The position numbers were made by a program, and so were the translations under genes. From NCBI RefSeq assembly GCF_000367365.1, contig NZ_BARF01000097.1:21816-85815 (forward strand): 64,000 bases of DNA, given 5' to 3'. Under the pieces are notes generated by a model. That model had not been told where the DNA came from. It saw nothing but the letters and a program-made list of their open reading frames with translations, and ran no database searches. Within the stretch, counting starts at the first letter, position 1; every line of letters begins with the position of its first letter. Positions 41,187 to 49,120 of this stretch are shown piece after piece. The stretch is from Streptomyces prunicolor NBRC 13075 (lineage in GTDB: Bacteria; Actinomycetota; Actinomycetes; Streptomycetales; Streptomycetaceae).

Positions 41187-42557
41187 ATGCGCACAGGAAG
41201 ACTGACCGGATCGATGGTGGGGATCGTCGTCCTGACCCTGACGGCCGCCGGCTGCGGGCTGTCCGGCAGTTCGGGCGACAGCGACTCCACCGCGGGCGGC
41301 TGCAAGGTCGACAAGGGCAATGTGGGGTCCGGGAAGCTCACCGGTGAGGTGAAGGGCAACATCACCTTCCAGACCACCAACTTGAAGAAGGACTTCGGGA
41401 CGTTCTTCAACGGGGTCATCAAGTCCTTCGAGAAGGCGCACCCCGGTACGTCGGTGAAGTGGATCGACGATCCGGGCGACGCGACGTTCGGACAGCGCAC
41501 GGTCGCCGACGCCCAGGCCTGCACCCTGCCCGACGTGCTCAACGTCGACTCCCCGACCGCGACCGCCCTCACGAAGGCCGGCTACCTGCTCAACCTGGGC
41601 GTCAAGGACCCGGACGCCGCCAAGCCGTTCGTCCCCGCGTTCTGGAAGTCCAGCACCATGAAGGACTCCTCGGGCACCTTGGTGCACAGCGTGCTGCCCT
41701 GGTACACCGGTGGCGTCCTCCTGACGTACAACACCGACCTGCTGAAGAAGGCGGGGATCGACCCGGCGAAGCCGCCGACAACGATGTTCGGGCTGTTCGC
41801 CGACTACGAGAAGATCGCCAAGAAGGCCGACGGCAAGTACTTCGCGACCATGGCCAACCCGGTCTGGCGGATCCCGGCCGACTGGGACCAGATGAACATC
41901 AAGACGCTGTCGGCGGACGGCAAGTCGGCGGTCTTCGCCGACGATCCCAGGACCGCCCAGTGGGTCGCGTGGATGGCGAAGCTGTACAAGGAAGGCGCGA
42001 TGCCGAAGGACTCGCTGTCGTCCAACAGCGACCCCTCCACGCTCTACAGCCAGGGCAAGGTCGCCTACGGTTCGACGAACCCGAGCTTCGTGCGCTTCGT
42101 GAAGCAGAACAGTCCCTCGATCTACGCCAAGACAGCCGTCGGCCAGCAGCCCTTCGACGCGCTCGGCCACACCACGGCCGCCCCGCAGTACATAGCGGCC
42201 GCCGCGACCAGCAAGAACGCCCCCACGGCACTGGCGTTCGCGGAGTTCCTCACCAACGCCGAGAACCAGACGGCCTGGTGCAAGGACCCGAGTGTGGTGA
42301 TCTTCCCGACGACCTCTGCCTCACTGGACGACCCGTTCTTCCAGAAGACCACCGGTGACGACCCGTTCTCCCAGGCCCGCAAGCTCGTCGCCGAGCAGCT
42401 CAAGACGGCGACCGCCTACCAGACCAACATCTCCACGGCTGTGCAGAACGCCATCGTGGGTCAGGTGCAGCTGGCCATGCAGGGCAAGAAGAGCCCGGCG
42501 CAGGCCGTGAAGGACGCCCAGGCGAAGGCCAACGAGCTGCTGAAGCAGGCTGGTTGA
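41187..42557 (+). CDS. Extracellular solute-binding lipoprotein of a carbohydrate ABC transporter
   Basis: A 456-residue family-1 sugar-binding lipoprotein. The signal peptide is MRTGRL followed by a hydrophobic core, and the lipobox LTAAGC places the lipidated Cys at residue 23. The mature part has the two-lobed fold of CUT1 binding proteins: VLNVDSPTATALTKAGYL, LPWYTGGVLLTYNTDLLKKA and a WCKDPSVVIFPT hinge region. AGGAGG at 41175-41180 precedes ATG 41187. It would capture an oligosaccharide outside the cell and pass it to the two permeases encoded next; as usual in Streptomyces, no ATPase is in the operon and a shared MsiK-type ATPase is likely used. Confidence 0.92.
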   Translation: MRTGRLTGSMVGIVVLTLTAAGCGLSGSSGDSDSTAGGCKVDKGNVGSGKLTGEVKGNITFQTTNLKKDFGTFFNGVIKSFEKAHPGTSVKWIDDPGDATFGQRTVADAQACTLPDVLNVDSPTATALTKAGYLLNLGVKDPDAAKPFVPAFWKSSTMKDSSGTLVHSVLPWYTGGVLLTYNTDLLKKAGIDPAKPPTTMFGLFADYEKIAKKADGKYFATMANPVWRIPADWDQMNIKTLSADGKSAVFADDPRTAQWVAWMAKLYKEGAMPKDSLSSNSDPSTLYSQGKVAYGSTNPSFVRFVKQNSPSIYAKTAVGQQPFDALGHTTAAPQYIAAAATSKNAPTALAFAEFLTNAENQTAWCKDPSVVIFPTTSASLDDPFFQKTTGDDPFSQARKLVAEQLKTATAYQTNISTAVQNAIVGQVQLAMQGKKSPAQAVKDAQAKANELLKQAG

Positions 42558-43573
42558 TGGTGGCGACGCAGACCGCGAAGCCGGTGACCGTGCCCGGTGC
42601 GGAGGCCGTCGCCTCCGCACCGGGCGCGTCCCGCATACGTAAGCTCGCCAGGGCCGTCCTCCCCGGTCCCGCCCCCGGTGCCAACGGGGCGGCGCTGTAC
42701 CGCCGTTGGTGGCTGCCCTGGCTTTGGACCGCTCCAGCGATCGTCTGCGCGGCGGTGTTCGGGGTGTTCCCGTTCCTCAACACACTGCTGCTGTCGTTCA
42801 CGAACGCCAAGCCGCTCGGCGGCGCCGCGAGCTTCGTCGGGTTCTCCAACTACACCCGGATGCTGGGTGATGCGGACTTCTGGCTGGCGACCCGCAACAG
42901 CGTCCTGTACGCCGTGATCGTCGTCCCGCTCATGGTGCTGCTGCCACTCCTGCTCGCCGTCCTGGTGGAGAAGAACCTCCCCGGCATCGGCTTCTTCCGC
43001 TCGGCCTTCTACACGCCGGTGCTCGCCTCCAGCGTGGTGGTCGGCCTGAGCTGGCAGTGGCTGCTCGCGGACGACGGACTGGTCAACACCTGGCTGGAGA
43101 AAGCCCACTTGATCCGGTCGGCGATCCCCTTCCTCTCCGACTCGTGGCTGATCCTGCTGTCGGCGATGGGTCTGACCCTGTGGAAGGGCCTCGGCTGGTA
43201 CATGGTCTTCTACCTGGCCGCCCTCGGGAACGTTCCAAAAGAACTGCACGAGGCCGCCTCCATGGACGGTGCCGGAGCCGCCCGCCGCTTCTGGCACATC
43301 ACCGTGCCCGGTGTACGGCAGGCGATGATGCTGGTCGGCACCCTCACCGGCATCGGTTCGCTGCGCGTGTTCACCGAGATCTACATGCTCGGCAGCTCCA
43401 CCGGCGGCCCCGGCGGCGCCGACCGCACGCTGCCCTTCTACATCCGGGACGTCGGCCTGGACCCCATCACCGGAAACGCCGGTTACGGCTCGGCGGTGAG
43501 CGTGGCGCTGTTCGTCCTGACCCTGGGCCTGACCCTGCTGGCGCAGCGCCTCACGAAGGAGGACGAGTCATGA
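42557..43573 (+). CDS. Carbohydrate ABC transporter permease (MalF-like)
   Basis: A 338-residue CUT1 permease. A ~45-residue cytoplasmic N-terminus is followed by six helices, starting WLWTAPAIVCAAVFGVFPFL. The EAA loop is LHEAASMDGAGAARRFWHITVPG, matching the MalF consensus for ATPase contact. ATG 42557 overlaps the binding-protein stop as TGATG, with an in-frame TTG one codon earlier. It pairs with the MalG-like permease encoded next. Confidence 0.92.
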   Translation: MVATQTAKPVTVPGAEAVASAPGASRIRKLARAVLPGPAPGANGAALYRRWWLPWLWTAPAIVCAAVFGVFPFLNTLLLSFTNAKPLGGAASFVGFSNYTRMLGDADFWLATRNSVLYAVIVVPLMVLLPLLLAVLVEKNLPGIGFFRSAFYTPVLASSVVVGLSWQWLLADDGLVNTWLEKAHLIRSAIPFLSDSWLILLSAMGLTLWKGLGWYMVFYLAALGNVPKELHEAASMDGAGAARRFWHITVPGVRQAMMLVGTLTGIGSLRVFTEIYMLGSSTGGPGGADRTLPFYIRDVGLDPITGNAGYGSAVSVALFVLTLGLTLLAQRLTKEDES

Positions 43574-44454
43574 CGACGACCGCCGTGCGGCCCAAGTCCC
43601 GGCGCCTGACGCCCCGTTGGCGCGACTACGGCCGCCCCCGCGAACTCCTCGTCCGCTACCTGCTGTTGCTCCTCGTCCTGGGCCTCACGGTCGGCCCCCT
43701 GATCTGGCAGCTCCTGGCCTCCCTCAAGGGCACCGGCGAGGACGTCTTCGGCGCGAACGCCTCCCTGCTGCCCCACCACCCGACCCTGCACGCCTACCGC
43801 GAGGTCTTCAGCCAGGTCCCGGTGGTGACGTACATCAGGAACAGCCTGATCGTCGTACTCCTGTCGGTCGGCAGCCAGTTGCTGTTCTCCACCACCGCCG
43901 GCTACATGCTCTCCAAGCCCGCCTGGAAGGGCCGCAGAGCGGTCTGGATCCTCCTGATCGCCTCCATGATGTTCCCCTTCGAGTCGATCATGGTGTCGCT
44001 GTTCCTGAGCATCCGCGACCTCGGCCTGGTCGACAGCGTGGTGGGCGTGTGGCTGCCCGGCTTCGTCGGCGCGATCAACGTCCTGCTGATGCGCGGCGCG
44101 TTCCTGGCCGTCCCGCGCGAGATCGAGGACTCCGGGATGCTGGACGGCGCGAGCGAGTGGCAGCGCTTCCGCTACCTCTACCTCCCGTCCGCGTGGGGCG
44201 CGATCATGGTGGTCACCATCAACACCTTCATCAGCGCCTGGGACGACTTCCTCTGGCCCCTGATCGTGCTCCGCTCCGAGGACCACATGACGCTGACACT
44301 GGGCCTGTCCCGACTGCAGAGCTCGTCGTTCGGCTACGACCAGCGCGTGGTGATGGCCGGTTCGGTGATCTCCGTGATCCCGGTGCTCGTGCTGTTCGTC
44401 ATCACCCAACGCTGGTTCTACAAGGGCGTTTCGGCCGGAGCCGTCAAACTCTGA
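43570..44454 (+). CDS. Carbohydrate ABC transporter permease (MalG-like)
   Basis: A 294-residue CUT1 permease with six helices. The first is LLVRYLLLLLVLGLTVGPLI; the EAA loop reads IEDSGMLDGASEWQRFRYLYLP, with Ser replacing the usual Ala after Asp. The start overlaps the previous permease by ATGA. The gene ends 19 bases before the convergent GH3 gene; the gap holds a repeated GAGCCGTCAA-like sequence rather than a clear hairpin. Confidence 0.92.
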   Translation: MTTTAVRPKSRRLTPRWRDYGRPRELLVRYLLLLLVLGLTVGPLIWQLLASLKGTGEDVFGANASLLPHHPTLHAYREVFSQVPVVTYIRNSLIVVLLSVGSQLLFSTTAGYMLSKPAWKGRRAVWILLIASMMFPFESIMVSLFLSIRDLGLVDSVVGVWLPGFVGAINVLLMRGAFLAVPREIEDSGMLDGASEWQRFRYLYLPSAWGAIMVVTINTFISAWDDFLWPLIVLRSEDHMTLTLGLSRLQSSSFGYDQRVVMAGSVISVIPVLVLFVITQRWFYKGVSAGAVKL

Positions 44455-44473
44455 GCCGTCAAGCTCTGACTCG

Positions 44474-46732
44474 TCAGCCTTTGAGCCGTACGACGACGGG
44501 TTCGACGGCGAGCGCCGCCCGCGCGGATTGCGCGACCCGAACCTCCACGGCACCGACCTGCTCCAACTGGTCGGTGCCGAAGGGGATTTCGACCCTACGG
44601 CACTCCCCCGGGGCCAACTCGACGCCCTGGAAGGCGTGCAGTTCGAGCGTGCGCGGCCACACCGGGGTGAGCAACCGCCGGATGTACACCTGGACGACCG
44701 AACGGCCGCGGCGCTTCCCGGTGTTGGTGACGTCGACCTCGATGACGTTCCCCTCGATGCGCGGCGGACCGTACGCGAAGCTCGTGTACGACAGCCCGTG
44801 CCCGAAGGAGTGGAGCGGCTCGGCGTCGGCGTCCACGTAGCCGCCGTACTCGGTGTCCTTGTGGTTGTAGTAGACGGGGAGTTGGGCCACCGAGCGGGGG
44901 ATGGACACGGGTAGGCGGCCGGTCGGTTCGGCGTGGCCGAGCAGTACCTCGGCGATGGCCTCGCCGCCCCATGGGCCGGGGTACCAGGCGGTGAGCAGGG
45001 CGCCCGCCCGTTCGGGGACGACATGCGGGCGGCCCTGGATCAGGACGACCGCCGTGGGTGTGCCAGTCGCGGTGACCGCGTCCAGGAGGGCGTGCTGGGC
45101 GCGGCCGAGGCTCAGGCCCGCGAGGTCGACGCCCTCGCCGCAGGTCATCGCCGAAACGGCGTTCCGTGCGGCCCCGTTGGCGTCGAAGTCCGTGTCGGGG
45201 GTACGGGCGCTGCTGCCGCCCAGCACCAGGACCGCCAGGTCGGAGGCGGCTGCCGCGGCGACCGCCTCGGGGATGCCGGAGAGGTCGTCGCCGGTGAGGG
45301 CGCAGCCGGGGGCGTGCCGGATGTCGGTGCCGGGCGGGGCGAGTTGCCGTAGGCCTTCGAGGACGCTGACACCGGAGGTCTGGGGTGCTGTGTAGTCGCC
45401 CAACTGGTGGGCGGTGGTGGCTGATTGAGGGCCGATGACCGCGATGCGGGAGACGGTCGCCGGGATGGGCAGGACGTCGCCGTCGTTGTGGAGGAGGGTG
45501 ACCGTGGCTCGGGCGAGGGCCGTGCTCAGCTCTCTGCCCTGCTGCGGGGAAGGGAACTCGCCTGTGTTGTAAGGCCGTTCGAAGAGGCCGAGGCGGAACT
45601 TCAGGCCGAGCACGCGGGCCACGGCCGTGTCGAGGCTCTCCTCGCTCACCAGCCCCCGCTCGACCGCCTCCTCCAGGTGTGTGAAGCCCTCGTCCCACAG
45701 GCTGAGGTCGACACCGGCGTTGAGGGCGAGGGCGCCCGCCGAGACCTTGTCGCCGGTGATGCGGGCCAGGCGGTCCACGGCGAGGCCGTCGGCCATCACC
45801 AGGCCCTCGAAACCCCAGTCCGCACGCAGGAGTTCGGTCAGCAGGGCGCGGTTGCCGGAGCAGGGCAGGCCGTCGACCTCGTTGTAGGCGGACATGAGGG
45901 CGGCAGCACCTGCGCGGACTCCGGCGCGGGCGGCGGGGAGGTGGATCTCGTGGAGTTCGCGGAGGCCCAGCTCCGACTCGGCCGAGTTGCGGCCGCCGAC
46001 CGTGGCGCCCTGACCGGCGAAGTGCTTGAGGACGACGGGGGCCTTGTCGGGAGCGAACCCGGCTGTCGTGTCGCCGCCCTGCATGCCCCTGACGAGCGCC
46101 TCGGTGAGGCGGGCGGCGAGGTGCGGGTCCTCGCCGAAGCACTCCTCCGTGCGGCCCCAGCGTGGGTCGCGGGCGATGTCCAGGGCGGAGACGAGGGCCA
46201 TGTGGCCGCCACGGGCGCGGAGTTCGGCGGCGGCGTGGGCGGCGGCCCGCTCGTACAGGTCGGGGTCCCAGGTCGCGCCGACGGCCAGGTTGACCGGGAG
46301 GACCGTGCCGTCCAGGGCCATGTGGCCGTGCGGCACCTCCTCGACGAACAGCGCCGGGATGCCGAGTCGGCTGCTCGCGATGACATGGCGTTGCACCAAC
46401 TCGGCCAGGGCGGCGCTGTCTTGGGCGCCGGGGCCGTTGGTGTGGTCGACGCCGGACCAGGCGTCGGCGCGGAACAGGCCGTAGAGCGCCCCTAGTCCGG
46501 CGAAGCGGTCGGTCTCGGCGCGGAGGGCGTCGGTGAGTTCGAACCCATCGGGACCGTCGGGAGTGCGGCGGTAGGCGTCCCAGCCGTACATCCGCTGGTT
46601 GAGCTGGCCGACCTTCTCGCGCAGGGTCATCCGGGCGAGGAGGTCGGAAACCCGGGTGTCCACAGGGGTGTTGGGGTCGCGGTAGACCGGGGTGTTGGGG
46701 TCGCGGTAGACCGGGGTGGTGGGGTCGGTCAT
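44474..46732 (-). CDS. GH3 family glycoside hydrolase (beta-glycosidase, BglX-like)
   Basis: A 752-residue three-domain GH3 enzyme: TIM barrel, alpha/beta sandwich and C-terminal fibronectin-III-like domain. KHFAGQGATVGGRNSAESEL and the nucleophile Asp315 in VMADGLAV identify the active site; SIPRSVAQLPVYYNHK and HSFGHGLSYTSF mark the C-terminal half. No signal peptide, so it is probably intracellular. Such enzymes cleave beta-glucosides, xylosides or related links; its place with a GlcNAc kinase and mannosidases suggests a beta-linked residue of the same glycan. It overlaps the kinase gene by ATGA. The extreme N-terminus is made of a repeated peptide, TPVYRDPN. Confidence 0.88.
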   Translation of the reverse strand: MTDPTTPVYRDPNTPVYRDPNTPVDTRVSDLLARMTLREKVGQLNQRMYGWDAYRRTPDGPDGFELTDALRAETDRFAGLGALYGLFRADAWSGVDHTNGPGAQDSAALAELVQRHVIASSRLGIPALFVEEVPHGHMALDGTVLPVNLAVGATWDPDLYERAAAHAAAELRARGGHMALVSALDIARDPRWGRTEECFGEDPHLAARLTEALVRGMQGGDTTAGFAPDKAPVVLKHFAGQGATVGGRNSAESELGLRELHEIHLPAARAGVRAGAAALMSAYNEVDGLPCSGNRALLTELLRADWGFEGLVMADGLAVDRLARITGDKVSAGALALNAGVDLSLWDEGFTHLEEAVERGLVSEESLDTAVARVLGLKFRLGLFERPYNTGEFPSPQQGRELSTALARATVTLLHNDGDVLPIPATVSRIAVIGPQSATTAHQLGDYTAPQTSGVSVLEGLRQLAPPGTDIRHAPGCALTGDDLSGIPEAVAAAAASDLAVLVLGGSSARTPDTDFDANGAARNAVSAMTCGEGVDLAGLSLGRAQHALLDAVTATGTPTAVVLIQGRPHVVPERAGALLTAWYPGPWGGEAIAEVLLGHAEPTGRLPVSIPRSVAQLPVYYNHKDTEYGGYVDADAEPLHSFGHGLSYTSFAYGPPRIEGNVIEVDVTNTGKRRGRSVVQVYIRRLLTPVWPRTLELHAFQGVELAPGECRRVEIPFGTDQLEQVGAVEVRVAQSARAALAVEPVVVRLKG
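46665..46712. repeat. 24-bp tandem repeat at the 5' end of the GH3 gene
   Basis: Two exact 24-bp units (46665-46688, 46689-46712) and a partial third encode TPVYRDPN repeats at residues ~5-22. Because 24 bp is eight codons, copy number can change without altering the reading frame. The peptide lies outside the catalytic fold. Confidence 0.85.
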
Positions 46733-47748
46733 CGGGAGTCACCGTCGTGGGCGAGGCGGGCGAGGGCGATCGCACCGCGGCAGCCGTCCGGGACCCAGTC
46801 GAGGGTCAGGCCGAGGGTGTGGAGGCGGGCGGTGAGGGGGGCCGTCAGGGGGCCCTCGGGGCCGAGCAGGCCGCCGGTGGCGACGATCCGTTCGCCGGGG
46901 GTCGGCTCCAACGCGCGCACGGTGTCGGTCAGTTGGTCCGCCGCCTGGTCGAGGAGGCCTTCCGCCACGGTGTCCTTCTCGCCGGCCGCCTCGACCACCA
47001 GCGGGGCGAACCGGGCGAGGCGGATGGGGAGTTCGGCCATCACCGCGGGGAGTACGTGCATGCGGTAGGCCTCGCGGTGGGCGCGGGACCAGTCGCCGTC
47101 GCCGGGCAGTTCCTCGGCCGGCACTCCGAGCGCCTGGCCGACGGACCGGGCCAGCACGGTCGTAGGGCCGCGTCCGTCCGCCATGCGCAGGGCCGCGCGT
47201 ACCGCGCTGCGGCCGATCCAGAAGCCGCTGCCGTCGTCGCCGAGGAGCCAGCCGTCGCCGTCCACGGTGGCGGTGGAGCGGCGGTCGGTGATGCGCAGGG
47301 CGACCGCGCCGGTGCCGGCGACCAGCGCGAGGCCGTCGGCGGGGGCGCCGGGGGCGGAGGCGAAGGCCGCCTCGATGTCGCTGCACACGCGGAGCCGGGC
47401 GGTGGGGATGCCGAGGCGCCGTAGCGCGGCGGTGAGGGCGGTGCGGGCGTTGACGTGTCCCGGCTCCTCGGTGGAGGCGGCCGTGGCGCCCGCGAAGCCG
47501 CCGGCCACGGCGACCACGCGGGGGCGCGCCCGCTCCGGGACGGCCTGCCCGATCGCCTCGACCAGGTGGTCGGTGAGGCGTGGCACCGGGACGGTCAGGG
47601 CGTTGCCGGGACCGGCCGCGCCCTCGGCGAGGGGGCGGCCGTCGGCGGCGGCGAGGACGGCGCGGGTACGGGTGCCGCCGGCGTCGAGGCCGACCACGAG
47701 GTCACCGGCGAAGTCACCGACGAATTCTTGGTTCAAATCATTGCTCAT
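46729..47748 (-). CDS. BadF/BadG-type N-acetylglucosamine kinase
   Basis: A 339-residue ASKHA-fold kinase of the BadF/BadG/BcrA family, to which mammalian-type GlcNAc kinase (NAGK) belongs. VVGLDAGGTRTRAVL is the first phosphate loop, GTGAVAL the second, GDGWLLGDDGSGFWIG the sugar-binding segment and VATGGLLG the adenosine motif. It should phosphorylate GlcNAc released from imported oligosaccharide. ATG 47748 is directly preceded by an in-frame GTG (47751); either could be used. It overlaps the GH3 gene downstream and is divergent from the GH5 gene. The absence of ROK motifs separates it from NagK-type ROK kinases. Confidence 0.85.
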   Translation of the reverse strand: MSNDLNQEFVGDFAGDLVVGLDAGGTRTRAVLAAADGRPLAEGAAGPGNALTVPVPRLTDHLVEAIGQAVPERARPRVVAVAGGFAGATAASTEEPGHVNARTALTAALRRLGIPTARLRVCSDIEAAFASAPGAPADGLALVAGTGAVALRITDRRSTATVDGDGWLLGDDGSGFWIGRSAVRAALRMADGRGPTTVLARSVGQALGVPAEELPGDGDWSRAHREAYRMHVLPAVMAELPIRLARFAPLVVEAAGEKDTVAEGLLDQAADQLTDTVRALEPTPGERIVATGGLLGPEGPLTAPLTARLHTLGLTLDWVPDGCRGAIALARLAHDGDSR

Positions 47749-47760
47749 CACTGACTATGG

Positions 47761-47775
47761 TGGTTGATACATTCG
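47761..47775. promoter_or_regulatory. Operator copy TGGTT-N5-ATTCG between kinase and GH5 genes
   Basis: TGGTTGATACATTCG matches the glycan-region operator at nine of ten arm positions (the last base is G instead of A). It lies 13 bases from the kinase start and could control both divergent operons. Confidence 0.45.
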
Positions 47776-47809
47776 CGCAGAACAAGAGCCTTCGCGCAGA
47801 ACACGAGCC
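47772..47809. repeat. 19-bp tandem duplication in the GH5 leader
   Basis: TTCGCGCAGAACAAGAGCC (47772-47790) is followed at once by TTCGCGCAGAACACGAGCC (47791-47809), one base different. It lies in the untranslated leader between the operator and the ribosome-binding site. Confidence 0.85.
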
Positions 47810-47850
47810 AAAGACACAGACAGGGCAAGACCGGACCTGGGGAGGATCCC

Positions 47851-49056
47851 ATTCCTACGCTCCGCTTCGGCGTCAACTACACGCCGCGCCGCGGTTGGTT
47901 CCACTCCTGGCACGACTTCGACCCGGCGCACGCCCGCGAGGATCTGGCCCAGATAGCCGGGCTCGGCCTGGACCACGTCCGGATCTTCCACCTCTGGCCG
48001 CTGCTCCAGCCCAACCGCACGCTGATCCGCAGGACGGCCGTGGACCAGCTGGTGCACTTGGTCGATCTGGCGGGCGAGGCGGGTCTCGATGTCCTCGTGG
48101 ACGGCGTCCAGGGCCATCTGTCGAGCTTCGACTTCTACCCGGAGTGGACCCGCAGCTGGCACCACCGCAACGTCTTCACCGACCCGGAGGCGATCACCGC
48201 CCAGGCCGAGCTGATGCGCACGCTGGGCGCCGCCCTCGCCGACCGCCCGAACCTGATCGGCCTCCAACTCGGCAACGAGCTCAACAACTTGGTGGAGCAC
48301 AACCCGGTGACGGTGGCCGAGGTGGATCACTATCTCGACACGCTGCTGGCCGCCGCGCGCGAGCATCTGCCGCCGGACCGCCTGGTCACGCACTCCGCGT
48401 ACGACGCCGCCTGGTACGGCGACGACCACCCGTTCACCCCGGAGGCCTCGGCCCGCAAGGGCGATCTGACCACCGTCCACCCGTGGGTGTTCTCCGGCGA
48501 CTGCGCCCGCCGGTACGGCCCGCGCTCCCCGCAGGTGCTCCATCTCGCCGAGTACGGAACGGAGTTGGCCAAGGCGTACGCCACCGACCCGGCCCGGCCG
48601 GTCTGGGTCCAGGAGACCGGCGCGCCCGAGCCGCACATCCCGGCGGCCGACGCCCCGGAGTTCGCGCGGGCGACCGTGCGCAACGCGGCCGAGTGCGCGG
48701 GGCTGTGGGGGGTGACCTGGTGGTGCTCGCACGACGTGGACCGCTCGCTCGCCGACTACCCCGAACTCGAGTACACGCTGGGCCTGTTCGACTCGGCGGG
48801 CCGCCCCAAGCCGATCGCCGAGGCCTTCGCCGAAGCGATCGCCGAGCCGCACACCGTCCAACTCCGGGACACCGCCCTGGTGTTGGACTGCACCCCGGGC
48901 ACCCGGTCGGTTTCGGGTCCGGGCGGCGCGTACTTCGAGGAGTGGATGCGGTTGCGCGCGGAGGGTCTCCGGCCCGCGGTGGTGCTGGCCGAACGGGCGG
49001 CGGACGAGGGGTACTTGGCGGCGCGGGGCATCAAGGACGTCGTACGCCTGCCATGA
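47851..49056 (+). CDS. GH5-like glycoside hydrolase (probable beta-mannosidase, GH5_18-like)
   Basis: A 401-residue clan-A TIM-barrel hydrolase. LRFGVNYTPRRGWFHSWHDF opens the fold; Glu143 in QLGNELNN is the acid/base and Glu255 in VWVQETGAPE the nucleophile. This pattern resembles GH5_18 beta-mannosidases that cleave Man-beta-1,4-GlcNAc from N-glycan cores, in keeping with the GH38 and GlcNAc genes. No signal peptide. The start is unusual: GGGGAGG at 47839-47845 is ideally placed before ATT 47851, and the family fold begins there. The only in-frame standard start upstream is TTG 47764, which lies in the operator and has no ribosome-binding site. The exact GH5 subfamily needs a search. Confidence 0.8.
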   Translation: MPTLRFGVNYTPRRGWFHSWHDFDPAHAREDLAQIAGLGLDHVRIFHLWPLLQPNRTLIRRTAVDQLVHLVDLAGEAGLDVLVDGVQGHLSSFDFYPEWTRSWHHRNVFTDPEAITAQAELMRTLGAALADRPNLIGLQLGNELNNLVEHNPVTVAEVDHYLDTLLAAAREHLPPDRLVTHSAYDAAWYGDDHPFTPEASARKGDLTTVHPWVFSGDCARRYGPRSPQVLHLAEYGTELAKAYATDPARPVWVQETGAPEPHIPAADAPEFARATVRNAAECAGLWGVTWWCSHDVDRSLADYPELEYTLGLFDSAGRPKPIAEAFAEAIAEPHTVQLRDTALVLDCTPGTRSVSGPGGAYFEEWMRLRAEGLRPAVVLAERAADEGYLAARGIKDVVRLP

Positions 49057-49120
49057 CAGTCATGTGATGGGTGGTCGCTGACAGTCATGTGGTGGGTGAT
49101 CGCGTGCCCGTGTCCGGCGG

